From CANDYO01 sp049653745 (GTDB lineage: Bacteria > Pseudomonadota > Alphaproteobacteria > Rickettsiales > CANDYO01): a DNA stretch of 41,805 bases. Of the stretch, positions 5,979 through 15,372 are shown one piece after another. Positions within the stretch are counted from its first letter, which is position 1. Each line of letters opens with the position of its first letter. A program made the position numbers and the translations under genes. Where the stretch lies: the NCBI GenBank assembly GCA_049653745.1, contig JBASGW010000061.1:1-41805 (forward strand), in the 5' to 3' direction. Below the pieces are notes generated by a model. That model did no database searches. It had not been told where the DNA came from and saw only the letters and a program-made list of their open reading frames with translations.

Positions 5979-8552
5979 TAAAAGGCTTTCCAAATATGTG
6001 CTAATAGCTTCTACTTTTTGAAAATCAAATCCACCAGCTTGAGCAATATCTCTCTTGCCACCTCCACCTTGTCCTCCGGCCAATTCATTTGCCATCTTAA
6101 CAATTGTAGATGCGTCGTATTCTGGCAAATCATTGCTTATTCCCACAATTAATGAGGTTTTATTGTTATATTTAGAGCCGGCAACAACAATAGTATGTTT
6201 GTTAGCTTTGCAAAGATGTTCAACAAAATTACGCAAATCTTTTACATCAATATTATCAACAAATTTTTCAATTAAGGTGATTTTATCATATTGAGAATTT
6301 TTAAAATTAGGATCCAAAACTAGTAATTTTTTCTTTGCTTCAACTAATTCATCTTCAGTGGATTTATTATCTTTCAAGAGTGTTGAAATTTTTTCAATTA
6401 ATTCGGCCTTAGGAGTTTTGAGAAGATATGAAATTTGATTTAATTTTTTCTCTTGTTCATAAATATAGTTTAAGGCATGTTGTCCACAAACAGCTTCAAT
6501 TCTTCTAATGCCAGAAGCTATAGCCCCTTCAGAAGTTATTTTAAATATGGCAATATCTCCGGTGGCCTTAACATGAGTTCCTCCACATAATTCGGTTGAA
6601 TTTCCCATGGATACCACCCGAACCTCTTCATCATATTTTTCTCCAAATAAAGCCATGGCTCCAGAAGATATGGCTTCTTCTGTTGACATCAATTTAGTAT
6701 AGCTTTCAGAATTTTCTCTAATCATTTTATTGACTAAATTTTCAACTTGAATTAACTCCTCTGTTGATAATGATTTGCTATGGCTAAAGTCAAAGCGTAA
6801 ACGATCAGCTGCAACTAAAGAACCTTTCTGAGTTAGATGCTCTCCTAATGTTTGTCTTAATGCCAAATGAAGTAAATGAGTTGCTGAGTGATGAATTCTT
6901 AAATTATTACGATATTCTAGATCAACAGCTAGGTTAACCAAATCTCCAGGTTTGAAATTGCTGTTCATAACGTAATGAGCATGAATTTTTCCAAGAAATT
7001 TTTTGGTATCAATAACTTTAAATATTTGATTATCAGCAGAAGTTATTGTTCCAATATCTCCCATTTGTCCACCAGACTCGCCATAAAAAGGAGTTTGGTT
7101 GGTGATAATAATTTGTTTATCTTCTCCTTCTTTAATCACTTCTAGAATAATTGCCTGGTCTTGATTGTTATTATAACCTAAAAATTCAGTTGCTCCATGT
7201 GTTTGATAGATATTAAACCAAATTTCATTGGTTGCTTGTTCTCCTGATCCGGCCCAAGCGGCGCGAGCACGAGTTTTTTGCTCTTGCATGCAGGAATTAA
7301 AAGCTTGAACATCTACTTCAATATTTTTATTTTTTAAAATATCTTGAGTTAAATCTAAAGGAAAGCCATAAGTATCATAAAGTTTAAAGGCAGTTTCTCC
7401 TTTAAAAATATGGCTTTTAGAGGATTTGATCAATTCTTCATCAAGCAATTTTAAGCCTTTGCCCAAGGTTTGTTTGAATCTAATTTCTTCTTGAAAGAGC
7501 GTGTCACTAATTAGTTTTTGGGCGCGTATAAGCTCAGGATAAGCTTGCCCCATTTCTGAAACCAGTGATGGGAATAATTGGTGCATTAATGGATCTTTGC
7601 AGCCTAGTTGATGAGCATGACGCATTGCTCTGCGCATAATCCTTCGTAGAACATAACCCCTACCTTCATTAGAAGGCATAACTCCATCTGCAATTAAAAA
7701 AGAACAAGAGCGTAAATGATCTGCTAGCACTCTATAAGAGGTTAGCGCCTTACCTTCAGCTTCAACTCTAACTATGTCGCTGGCGGTATTAATTAAATTA
7801 GTGAATAAGTCAATTTCGTAATTATTATGAACATGTTGAAGTACAGCAGCTATTCTTTCTAGACCCATTCCAGTATCAATGCTTGGTTTAGGTAGAGATT
7901 TTCTCTCGCCACTAGCTAATTGTTCATATTGCATGAACACTAAGTTCCATATTTCAATATAACGATCTCCGTCTTGATCAGGAGTGCCAGGTAAGCCGCC
8001 TGCAATTTTTTCTCCATGGTCAAAAAATATTTCTGAGCAAGGTCCGCATGGCCCGGTATCACCCATTGACCAAAAATTATCGTTGGTAGATATGGGAATA
8101 ATCCTGCTATCATCTAATCCAGCTATTTTTTTCCATAATTTGATAGCTTCATCATCGGTGTGAAAAACTGTTACATATAGTTTGTCTTTAGGTAATGCAA
8201 ATTCTTTAGTTAAGCATTCCCAAGCAAAATATATTGCATCTTCTTTAAAGTAATCACCAAAAGAAAAATTACCTAGCATTTCGAAGAATGTATGATGTCT
8301 TGCAGTATAACCAACATTATCTAAGTCATTATGTTTTCCACCTGCTCTGACAGATTTCTGGCTAGTTGTTGCTCTGCTGTAAGGCCTTTTCTCATCTCCA
8401 GTAAATACATTCTTAAATTGAACCATTCCTGAATTTGTAAACATTAAGGTTGGATCATTGTGAGGTATTAAAGGTGAGGATGGAGCTATGTTATGTCCAT
8501 GTTTATGAAAATAATCTAGAAAAACACTACGTATATGATTTACACTAAACAT
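5970..8552 (-). CDS. alaS: Alanyl-tRNA synthetase
   Basis: Charges tRNA-Ala with alanine and clears mischarged Ser/Gly-tRNA-Ala. At 860 aa it is close to the usual roughly 875. The class II catalytic core is at the N-terminus, with motif-2-like sequence near residues 59-95 and DTGMGLERIAAVLQH (226-240) as motif 3. The editing domain has the zinc-type ligands HSATH (555-559) and CGGTH (656-660). The C-terminal glycine-rich end (GGQGGGGKRDIAQAGG) is characteristic of AlaRS. A Shine-Dalgarno AAGGA (8560-8564) precedes the ATG, and a TATAAT-like -10 lies at 8580-8585 on the minus strand. No frame disruption is seen. Confidence 0.97.
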   Translation of the reverse strand: MFSVNHIRSVFLDYFHKHGHNIAPSSPLIPHNDPTLMFTNSGMVQFKNVFTGDEKRPYSRATTSQKSVRAGGKHNDLDNVGYTARHHTFFEMLGNFSFGDYFKEDAIYFAWECLTKEFALPKDKLYVTVFHTDDEAIKLWKKIAGLDDSRIIPISTNDNFWSMGDTGPCGPCSEIFFDHGEKIAGGLPGTPDQDGDRYIEIWNLVFMQYEQLASGERKSLPKPSIDTGMGLERIAAVLQHVHNNYEIDLFTNLINTASDIVRVEAEGKALTSYRVLADHLRSCSFLIADGVMPSNEGRGYVLRRIMRRAMRHAHQLGCKDPLMHQLFPSLVSEMGQAYPELIRAQKLISDTLFQEEIRFKQTLGKGLKLLDEELIKSSKSHIFKGETAFKLYDTYGFPLDLTQDILKNKNIEVDVQAFNSCMQEQKTRARAAWAGSGEQATNEIWFNIYQTHGATEFLGYNNNQDQAIILEVIKEGEDKQIIITNQTPFYGESGGQMGDIGTITSADNQIFKVIDTKKFLGKIHAHYVMNSNFKPGDLVNLAVDLEYRNNLRIHHSATHLLHLALRQTLGEHLTQKGSLVAADRLRFDFSHSKSLSTEELIQVENLVNKMIRENSESYTKLMSTEEAISSGAMALFGEKYDEEVRVVSMGNSTELCGGTHVKATGDIAIFKITSEGAIASGIRRIEAVCGQHALNYIYEQEKKLNQISYLLKTPKAELIEKISTLLKDNKSTEDELVEAKKKLLVLDPNFKNSQYDKITLIEKFVDNIDVKDLRNFVEHLCKANKHTIVVAGSKYNNKTSLIVGISNDLPEYDASTIVKMANELAGGQGGGGKRDIAQAGGFDFQKVEAISTYLESLLSK

Positions 8553-8640
8553 TAGACAGTCCTTAAAGCTAAAATGAACATTATATTAGATAATTTAGTT
8601 TATATGTATAAACTGGTATAAATTCAAGAAAATCTTGATT

Positions 8641-8676
8641 ATTCCCAGTAATTTTATTATATTGGGAATTATTTTT
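8641..8676 (+). other. Hairpin upstream of the RND operon
   Basis: ATTCCCAGTA (8641-8650) pairs with TATTGGGAAT (8660-8669) with one G-U pair, and a T-run follows at 8672-8676. It resembles a weak terminator on the plus strand, but no plus-strand gene precedes it. It may be a leader attenuator or an operator for the operon starting at 8701. Confidence 0.3.
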
Positions 8677-8700
8677 ATCTTAATCTAGATCTATAAAGTT

Positions 8701-8913
8701 ATGCAATTTAGTTCAATTCCTGATTCAAAACTTCCAACTCAAGAAAAGGGCCATACACAAAGCTGTTCATATCAAGAAGAATATGCTGCCCCAATTATTT
8801 TAGGTTTAGGTGTTTTAGGCATAATAGTTAGTGTAATTGGGATGTGTTATTTTGATAAGACTCAGTGTAATGGGGCTCCCTTTCATGAAGTATTAGGATG
8901 GGAGCATGTTTAA
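8701..8913 (+). CDS. Small single-span membrane protein, unrecognised
   Basis: A 70-aa product with a polar N-terminus, one hydrophobic segment (about residues 29-50) and a short Cys-containing C-terminus (four Cys in total). I recognise no family. Its last 8 nt overlap the start of the RND adaptor gene, as the next two junctions also overlap, so it is probably the first gene of the operon and translationally coupled. The Shine-Dalgarno is poor. No competing gene occupies this stretch on either strand. It could be an accessory subunit of the pump, as small proteins such as AcrZ are for AcrB, but no similarity to AcrZ is visible. It could also be a spurious frame. Confidence 0.5.
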   Translation: MQFSSIPDSKLPTQEKGHTQSCSYQEEYAAPIILGLGVLGIIVSVIGMCYFDKTQCNGAPFHEVLGWEHV

Positions 8914-9931
8914 GAAATTAAACAATATTCAGATACTAAGCATTATTATAGTTTTTCTACTGCTAGCATGGATTGGATATAATTTATTATCTAATTCTTT
9001 TGCCAAGCCTTTTTTAGAAACTAAAGTTGTTGAAGTAGAAAAACTATCATTAAAAGATTTAACTAAAACAGTGCAGCTTACTGGCGCTATAAAAGCAAAA
9101 AATTCGGCCATTTTAACTGCTCAAGGTGAGGGTACTTTAGAAATTTTGGCACCATCTGGTAAGTGCATGAAAAAAGGCGAGATTATTGCTAAAATTGAAA
9201 ATAAAGAAGCTGAGAAAAATTACAATCTTTCGGTTGAGGCTAAAGAAATTTCTTTAACTCAATTTGAAAGAGCTAAGGTTTTGCTTAAATCTGGTGCTTA
9301 TAGTAAAAACCAATTAGAAGAGCTTAAAAGCAAATTGATTCTTGCTCAAAAGAATTTAACGGATGCTAAAATAGCTCTAGATAAATTAGTATTTTATGCT
9401 CCTTTTGATGGAATTATTGGAAGTTATAAAGTTAAACAAGGGCAGCAACTAAAGATTGGTGATCAAATAGTTAGTTTTTTTAACCCAGATTCACTAAGTG
9501 TAGATTTTGATATTCCAGAATCAGTGCTAACTTTTATAAATGATGGTCAGAATTTATCAGTAATGGATAAGAATTATAAATTAAATTATGTCCAAAAAAT
9601 GCTTGATAATGACAAGCACATGAGTTTAGCATCTGTAGACATTAATTGTGATAGTTGTATTATTGGGTCTAATATTCCTGTAAATTTAAATGTTGTTGAA
9701 AAGAAGCAAGTTGTTGTTATCCCTTTTGATTCAGTTTTTTTAAAAGATGGTAAAACTTGCGTCTATGTTGTGGAAAATAATAAAACTAGCCTTAAATTTA
9801 TAGAGCTGGGTATAAGAGAAAAAGACTTGGTAGAAGTGGTCTCAGGCCTAGCAATAGATGAAGTTTTAATTAATAAAAACCCTAATAGATTATGGCCAGG
9901 ATTAGATATTAAAATAGATGAGTCTAAATGA
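8906..9931 (+). CDS. RND efflux periplasmic adaptor (membrane fusion protein)
   Basis: Links an inner-membrane RND pump to an outer-membrane channel. An N-terminal anchor (about 9-29) is followed by a split lipoyl/barrel-sandwich domain: TGAIKAKNSAILTAQ... at about 56 onward, and its second half YAPFDGIIGSYKVKQGQ at about 168-184. The helical hairpin between them is short, and a beta-barrel/membrane-proximal region completes the 341 aa, at the low end for the family. The ATG overlaps the upstream small gene by 8 nt with a purine-rich GGATGGGAG just before it. The stop overlaps the pump gene by 4 nt (ATGA). No TolC-type channel gene lies in the window. Confidence 0.9.
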   Translation: MFKKLNNIQILSIIIVFLLLAWIGYNLLSNSFAKPFLETKVVEVEKLSLKDLTKTVQLTGAIKAKNSAILTAQGEGTLEILAPSGKCMKKGEIIAKIENKEAEKNYNLSVEAKEISLTQFERAKVLLKSGAYSKNQLEELKSKLILAQKNLTDAKIALDKLVFYAPFDGIIGSYKVKQGQQLKIGDQIVSFFNPDSLSVDFDIPESVLTFINDGQNLSVMDKNYKLNYVQKMLDNDKHMSLASVDINCDSCIIGSNIPVNLNVVEKKQVVVIPFDSVFLKDGKTCVYVVENNKTSLKFIELGIREKDLVEVVSGLAIDEVLINKNPNRLWPGLDIKIDESK

Positions 9932-12900
9932 ATTTAACTAGCTATTTTATTAAGCATCCAGTATCTGCAATCATTCTAAATGCATTGATTGTTATAGTTG
10001 GTGTTTTATGTTTTTATAGTTTGATTATAAGAGAATATCCTGAAGTTATTATTCCAAAAATTATTGTAGAAGCACATTACCCCAATGCCAGTGCAGAGCT
10101 AGTAGAATCTAGCGTTACTAATATACTTGAAGATGAACTTGCTGGGGTAGAAGGCTTAGATATTATGTCTTCTGAAACTAGTTTTGGGTCAAGTAGAATT
10201 ATTTTGAATTTTAATCAAGCTGTATCAATGGATAGAGCGTTGATTGCAACAAGAGCAGCTGTTGGTGTAGCTAAATCTAAATTTCCTGTTGAAGTAAAAG
10301 ACCCGGCGATAAAAAATGGAGATTCTGATAATTCTCTCCCATTTATGGCGGCTTGTCTTGAGTCATCTTCTTTAGAATCTGCTGAACTAACTCATTATGT
10401 TAATACTTCACTTAAAAATGGATTCCGTAGTTTAAAAGGGGTTGCTTCTGTACAAATATGGGGTAGCTCCTATATGTATAATGTAATTTTAGACCATCAA
10501 AAATTATATAATTTTGGTATTAATGCTGATGAAATTTTAGAAGCAATAAGAAAAAGTGCCAATGCTTCAATACCTGCAGGTAAATTTCAAAAAGAAATAC
10601 CAACAACTATAATTTCTGAAATTAAAAGTGAGGAAGATTTAGGAAATATCTTAATTAAAGATCAGCCCCATCCTGTGTTTTTAAAATCTTTAGCAGAAAT
10701 TAAATTGAGCAGTGATACGGATTCTTTAAGAATGAAAATAAATGGGAAGCCAGGCTTATGTATAGGTGTAAATAAGGCAAGCGATGCTAATCCTTTTGAT
10801 ACTTCTGCTCTAGTGCATAAATATGTTGATTCTATATCGCAAACTTTGCCATCTACATTAAAAATACAAATATTGTTAGATCAAGCAAATTTTATTCGAT
10901 CATCTATTGATAACATCAAATCTTCAATACTAGAGGCAATGTTTTTTGTATTGATAATTGTGTTTTTATTCTTGCGCAATGTTAGGGCAACTTTAATACC
11001 AGTTATAACTATTCCTATATCATTGGTGGGCTCACTGTTATTTTTAAAGATTTTTGGTTTTTCAATTAATATTATGACTTTGCTGGCAATGGTGTTAGCT
11101 ATAGGTTTAGTAGTTGATGATGCTATTGTGGTTCTTGAAAATATCACTCGCCATATTGAAGAGGGTAGGTCAGTTTTTGATGCCACAATAAACGGAGCAA
11201 AAGAAATAGGCTTTGCTATTGTGGCAATGACTTTAACTTTAACAAGTGTTTATGCGCCGATAGCCTTTATTGGAGGGCTTACAGGGCAGCTATTTATTGA
11301 GTTTAGTGCAGCTCTAGCTGGAAGTGTTATTATTTCCGGTATCACTGCATTAACATTATCGCCATTGATGTGTGCAACATTTTTTAAACAAAAGAATGAA
11401 TCTTTATTCCCCCAGATTGATCACTTCTTGGAAAATTTAACAGACTCATATTTTAAATTTTTAGACAAAATCATAACTCACCATAGTAAAATTATTTTAG
11501 GAATTTCTTTGTTTGCTTTGATAGCAATGATTATCATGTTTAAGCTGCTGCCTAGTGAACTAACTCCAAAAGAAGATAGAGGAATAATGGGTGTTTGGAT
11601 AACTCCTGGTAAAAATCAAGATGAAACGGAGAAGCACGCAGATAAAGTGAGTAATGTGATTAAAGATATTCCTGAAAGTTTAGGAAGTATGGTTTTTGTT
11701 TTTGATGCGGGTGGATATGCTATCCCATTATTAAAGCCAATTGAAGAAAGAGCGCGTTCAACTAATCAAATTGTTGAGAGTTTGCGCCCTGTTATGACTT
11801 CATTCCCATCTTTTGATGCTTATCTTTGGAGCGTGGATACAGGTCTGCCAGGATTAGAAGGAAGTTCAGAAAATGCTGAGCTAACTTTAATGATCTCAAC
11901 TATAGATTCTTATAAAGAATTATATAATAAGGTAGAAGCACTTAGAGATAAGGCTATGGAAAAGAAGTTATTTAGTTCGGTATATCATAATTTAAATTTG
12001 GATAATCTTGGCTATAGTATAAATATTGATAAAGATATAATGGCTAAAGTAAAGCTTAATGAGTTTCAAGTTGGTGCAACGGTAGAAACATTTTTTAGTG
12101 GTAATAAGTCTTTAACTTTTAAAAAAGATGGTATTATTTATTCAATCTTAATTGAAGGAGATAAGCGCCCTTGGGGTATAGAAGAGTTATATTTAACTAA
12201 TAGCGATGGAAACAGAATATCTATCGCTAGTTTTGCTACTCTTACTGCCAAACAAGAGCCAAAAAGCTTTTTTCATTATAATCAAATGCGTTCGGTAGCT
12301 GTAAAAGCTAGTTTAACTGAAAATGATAATTTACAAGATTCAATGAATAAATTATATAATTTTGCTGATAATAATTTACCAACTTCCTATCAAAAAACTT
12401 GGACTGGCATTGCTAAAACTTATAAAGATTCAGCCGCAATTCTTCCTATTTTATTTATGTTAGCGCTTATTTTTATTTATTCTATATTAGCAGTGCAGTT
12501 TGATAATTTTGTTGATCCATTGATAATTTTATTTACTGTGCCATTGGCATGTTCAGGTGCATTATTTACTATGTATTTAGCTCATGCATCATTAAATATA
12601 TATTCACAAATAGGTTTAATTACTCTAATTGGCCTAATTACTAAACATGGAATTTTAATAGTTGAATTTGCAAATAAATTGCTTGAACAAAAAATGGATT
12701 CAAAATTAGCCATTTTAACTTCGGCTAAGTTAAGATTAAGGCCAATTTTGATGACAACAGGAGCAATGGTGGCGGGTTGCATTCCTTTAATTATTTCAAA
12801 AACTGCTGGGTTTGAAGCAAGAAATGCTATAGGCTTGGTGTTGGTATCGGGTGTAACTATAGGTACAATATTCACACTTTTTATACTACCTAGCTTGTAT

Positions 12901-12942
12901 TATATGATAAAACTAAAAACTCTTAAGGAGAATATAGAATGA
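9928..12942 (+). CDS. RND-family efflux pump, HAE1 (AcrB-like) type
   Basis: Proton-driven inner-membrane exporter of hydrophobic compounds. At 1004 aa it has the RND duplication: a transmembrane helix, a large periplasmic loop, six helices, and the same again. The proton-relay acids are D397 and D398 in GLVVDDAIVVLEN, and the relay lysine is K906 in LIGLITKHGILIVEF. The first periplasmic part begins with the family pattern YPNASAELVESSVTNILEDEL. It shares 4-nt overlaps with the adaptor upstream and the S9 peptidase downstream. Substrate cannot be inferred. The acid and lysine set excludes a heavy-metal (CusA) type only provisionally; the sequence reads as the HAE1/MexF-like group. Confidence 0.92.
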   Translation: MNLTSYFIKHPVSAIILNALIVIVGVLCFYSLIIREYPEVIIPKIIVEAHYPNASAELVESSVTNILEDELAGVEGLDIMSSETSFGSSRIILNFNQAVSMDRALIATRAAVGVAKSKFPVEVKDPAIKNGDSDNSLPFMAACLESSSLESAELTHYVNTSLKNGFRSLKGVASVQIWGSSYMYNVILDHQKLYNFGINADEILEAIRKSANASIPAGKFQKEIPTTIISEIKSEEDLGNILIKDQPHPVFLKSLAEIKLSSDTDSLRMKINGKPGLCIGVNKASDANPFDTSALVHKYVDSISQTLPSTLKIQILLDQANFIRSSIDNIKSSILEAMFFVLIIVFLFLRNVRATLIPVITIPISLVGSLLFLKIFGFSINIMTLLAMVLAIGLVVDDAIVVLENITRHIEEGRSVFDATINGAKEIGFAIVAMTLTLTSVYAPIAFIGGLTGQLFIEFSAALAGSVIISGITALTLSPLMCATFFKQKNESLFPQIDHFLENLTDSYFKFLDKIITHHSKIILGISLFALIAMIIMFKLLPSELTPKEDRGIMGVWITPGKNQDETEKHADKVSNVIKDIPESLGSMVFVFDAGGYAIPLLKPIEERARSTNQIVESLRPVMTSFPSFDAYLWSVDTGLPGLEGSSENAELTLMISTIDSYKELYNKVEALRDKAMEKKLFSSVYHNLNLDNLGYSINIDKDIMAKVKLNEFQVGATVETFFSGNKSLTFKKDGIIYSILIEGDKRPWGIEELYLTNSDGNRISIASFATLTAKQEPKSFFHYNQMRSVAVKASLTENDNLQDSMNKLYNFADNNLPTSYQKTWTGIAKTYKDSAAILPILFMLALIFIYSILAVQFDNFVDPLIILFTVPLACSGALFTMYLAHASLNIYSQIGLITLIGLITKHGILIVEFANKLLEQKMDSKLAILTSAKLRLRPILMTTGAMVAGCIPLIISKTAGFEARNAIGLVLVSGVTIGTIFTLFILPSLYYMIKLKTLKENIE

Positions 12943-14987
12943 TACGTTCAAAAATAATTTTAGGCTTAATTTTGATAATCTTTAGTATAGTTGCTTATTT
13001 CCTTTTGAATAAAGAAAGTAAAAACCATCAAAATGCTAATCTTATTCCTAGACAAATATTATTTGGAAATCCTGACAAAGTTAAAGTAATGCTTAGTCCA
13101 GATGGAGAATATATAAGCTATATAGCCCCATTAGATGGAGTTTTAAATATTTGGGTTGCACCTAGAAAAAATATAGAAAATGCTAAGCCTATAACTAATG
13201 ATAAAAAACGTGGAATAAGAAGATGTCTCTGGTCTTTTGATAATGAGCATATAATTTATGCTATTGATAATGATGGTGATGAAAATTTTCGTATATATTC
13301 AAAAAATATTAATACAGGAAGTGAAATTTTATTAACTCCAGAGAAAGCTGTAAGAGCTGAAGTTATGCAGCTAAGTTATAAATTTCCTAATGAAATTATA
13401 ATTGGAACTAACGAAAGAGATAATAAATATTTTGATGTTTATAAGTATAATATCAATACCGGTAACAGAGAGTTGCTTTTAGAAAATAATAAATTCGATA
13501 ATATTATTGTTGATGAAGATTTTCAAATTAGGTTTGCAAGTTTAATAAATGAATTGGGTAATACTGAATATTTCAAATTTAATGGTAATAATTGGCAGCC
13601 ATTTATTCAAGTTTCTCTAGAAGATGCTGATAATACAGGGATTCTGGGTTTTGATAAAAGTGGAAATATTCTTTATATGCAAGATAGTAGAGGGCGTAAT
13701 ACTGCCGCTCTTAAGGCAATCAACTTAAATACGGGTGAAAGCAACATCATAGCAGAAGATAACAAATCTGATGTTGGAATATTCACTACTCATCCTACTG
13801 AAAATACAATACAAGCGGTTGCAACATATTATCAAAAACTAAATTACACGGTAATAGATTCAGTAATAAAAACTGATATGGACTATTTAGAAGGGTTAAG
13901 CGAAGGTGGAGAAATTGGTATTTCTGGACGTAGTTTAGATGATAAATATTGGTCTATAGAAATTTCTAATGATGATTCACCAACTAAATATTATATATAT
14001 GATCGCAATAATCATAAAGCTGAGTATCTATTTAGTAATTCTAAATCTTTAGAGCAATATACTTTAGCAAAAATGCATCCAATAATTATAAAATCTAGAG
14101 ATGGTCTTGATTTAGTTAGTTATATTACTTTTCCAAAAGATGTAAAATTAAATAAAGCTCTTCAACCTGAAAATCCTCTTCCTATGGTGCTTAACGTCCA
14201 TGGAGGGCCATGGGCTAGAGATACTTGGGGATTTAGTCCAGCAAGTCAGTGGTTGGCAGATCGCGGCTATGTAGTATTAAACATTAATTACCGAGGTTCA
14301 TCAGGTTTTGGTAAGGATTTTAGTAATGCAGGGAACATGCAATGGGGCAAAAAGATGCATGATGATTTAATTGATGGAGTTAATTGGGCAATAGCTAATA
14401 AGATAGCTGATCCTAAGGGAATAGTTATTATGGGCGGAAGTTATGGTGGTTATGCAGCATTAGCTGGAATTACATTAACTCCTGAGGTATTTGCGGGAGC
14501 CGTAGATATTGTTGGGCCATCAAATCTAGTTACGTTATTAAGTAACTTTCCTGCCTATTGGACTCCAATAATGAATGTAATGAAGAAAAAAATTGGACCT
14601 TGGGATACAGATGAAGAAAAACAAGCATTACTACAAGTATCTCCAATAACATTTGTTGATAAAATAACTAAGCCTCTTTTAATTGGTCAAGGGGCAAATG
14701 ACCCTAGGGTTACTCAACTAGAGTCTGATCAAATTGTTGAGAGTATGAATAAAAGAAATATCCCAGTGGTGTATGCACTCTATAGTGATGAAGGACATGG
14801 TTTTGCAAGGCCTGAAAATAGAATTTCATTTTATGCTCTAACTGAACAATTTTTAGCAAAAATCATAGGTGGCAAGGCTGAATCTATAGGAAATGATTTA
14901 AAAGATGCAAGTCTTATTCTTAATGGCTTAGTTCCGAAAGATAGCGCTGAGGCTGAAAAAGCTATTAGTCAGGCTGTGTCTAAATAG
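12939..14987 (+). CDS. S9-family serine peptidase (prolyl-oligopeptidase type), membrane anchored
   Basis: Hydrolyses short peptides. One N-terminal hydrophobic segment (about 5-23) serves as anchor or signal, so the enzyme is probably periplasmic. A beta-propeller of about 300 residues (about 40-370) filters substrates. The alpha/beta-hydrolase domain (about 375-645) carries the triad S501 in GGSYGGYAA, D588 in GANDPR and H620 in DEGHGF, with the oxyanion-loop HGGP at 421-424. A strong AAGGAG lies 9 nt before the ATG, and the start overlaps the RND pump stop by 4 nt. The C-terminal extension (about 645-682) is polar and alanine-rich. Co-expression with an efflux pump is unusual and suggests linked peptide processing and export, which is inference. 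Confidence 0.9.
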   Translation: MIRSKIILGLILIIFSIVAYFLLNKESKNHQNANLIPRQILFGNPDKVKVMLSPDGEYISYIAPLDGVLNIWVAPRKNIENAKPITNDKKRGIRRCLWSFDNEHIIYAIDNDGDENFRIYSKNINTGSEILLTPEKAVRAEVMQLSYKFPNEIIIGTNERDNKYFDVYKYNINTGNRELLLENNKFDNIIVDEDFQIRFASLINELGNTEYFKFNGNNWQPFIQVSLEDADNTGILGFDKSGNILYMQDSRGRNTAALKAINLNTGESNIIAEDNKSDVGIFTTHPTENTIQAVATYYQKLNYTVIDSVIKTDMDYLEGLSEGGEIGISGRSLDDKYWSIEISNDDSPTKYYIYDRNNHKAEYLFSNSKSLEQYTLAKMHPIIIKSRDGLDLVSYITFPKDVKLNKALQPENPLPMVLNVHGGPWARDTWGFSPASQWLADRGYVVLNINYRGSSGFGKDFSNAGNMQWGKKMHDDLIDGVNWAIANKIADPKGIVIMGGSYGGYAALAGITLTPEVFAGAVDIVGPSNLVTLLSNFPAYWTPIMNVMKKKIGPWDTDEEKQALLQVSPITFVDKITKPLLIGQGANDPRVTQLESDQIVESMNKRNIPVVYALYSDEGHGFARPENRISFYALTEQFLAKIIGGKAESIGNDLKDASLILNGLVPKDSAEAEKAISQAVSK

Positions 14988-15017
14988 TTGACGCTAATAT
15001 TAAAGTTATAGTATCTT
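14988..15017 (+). promoter_or_regulatory. Candidate promoter for grxC
   Basis: TTGACG (14988-14993) is followed after 18 bp by TATCTT (15012-15017), 37 bp before the grxC ATG. The -35 is good and the -10 mediocre. Confidence 0.4.
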
Positions 15018-15053
15018 TATTGCTATAAAATAATCAACAGTGAGAGAGTTAAA

Positions 15054-15311
15054 ATGGCCAAAGAAGTTATAATTTACACTAAGTCTTATTGTCCTTATTG
15101 CGTTAAGGCTAAGCAGTTATTAACAAATAAAAAGGTGAAATTCACAGAAATAGATATCACAAATAATGAATCTCTTATTGAAGAAATGCTCTCTAGATCT
15201 TCTGGTAGAAAAACAGTTCCTCAAATTTTCATTGGTGATTTTCATGTTGGAGGTTGTGATGATCTGTATGCGCTTAATGACAAAGGGAAGTTAGATGAAA
15301 TCCTTCTATAA
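15054..15311 (+). CDS. grxC: Glutaredoxin 3
   Basis: Small dithiol oxidoreductase that reduces disulfides and mixed glutathione disulfides in the cytoplasm. At 85 aa it has the usual length. The active site CPYC occupies residues 13-16. The cis-proline motif TVPQIFI and the glutathione-binding GGCDDL follow at the expected distances. A GAGAG Shine-Dalgarno precedes the ATG, and a promoter-like pair lies upstream. It appears to be transcribed alone, since the lipase gene downstream has its own -10 box. Confidence 0.95.
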   Translation: MAKEVIIYTKSYCPYCVKAKQLLTNKKVKFTEIDITNNESLIEEMLSRSSGRKTVPQIFIGDFHVGGCDDLYALNDKGKLDEILL

Positions 15312-15353
15312 ATTATCTATAGAGCCAATCTTAAGTAAACTAGATTTAAGTGC

Positions 15354-15359
15354 TATAAT
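15354..15359 (+). promoter_or_regulatory. -10 box of the lipase gene
   Basis: A perfect TATAAT ends 13 bp before the lipase ATG, with a weak TTAAGT 17 bp upstream (15331-15336). The predicted leader is only about 7 nt and has no room for a proper Shine-Dalgarno, so the mRNA would be nearly leaderless. Confidence 0.45.
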
Positions 15360-15372
15360 TTAGAGTAGATAT

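Noticed and set aside
10881..11186. Minus-strand frame within the RND pump gene
   Set aside because: It mirrors the transmembrane segments of the pump; no start signal or family similarity.
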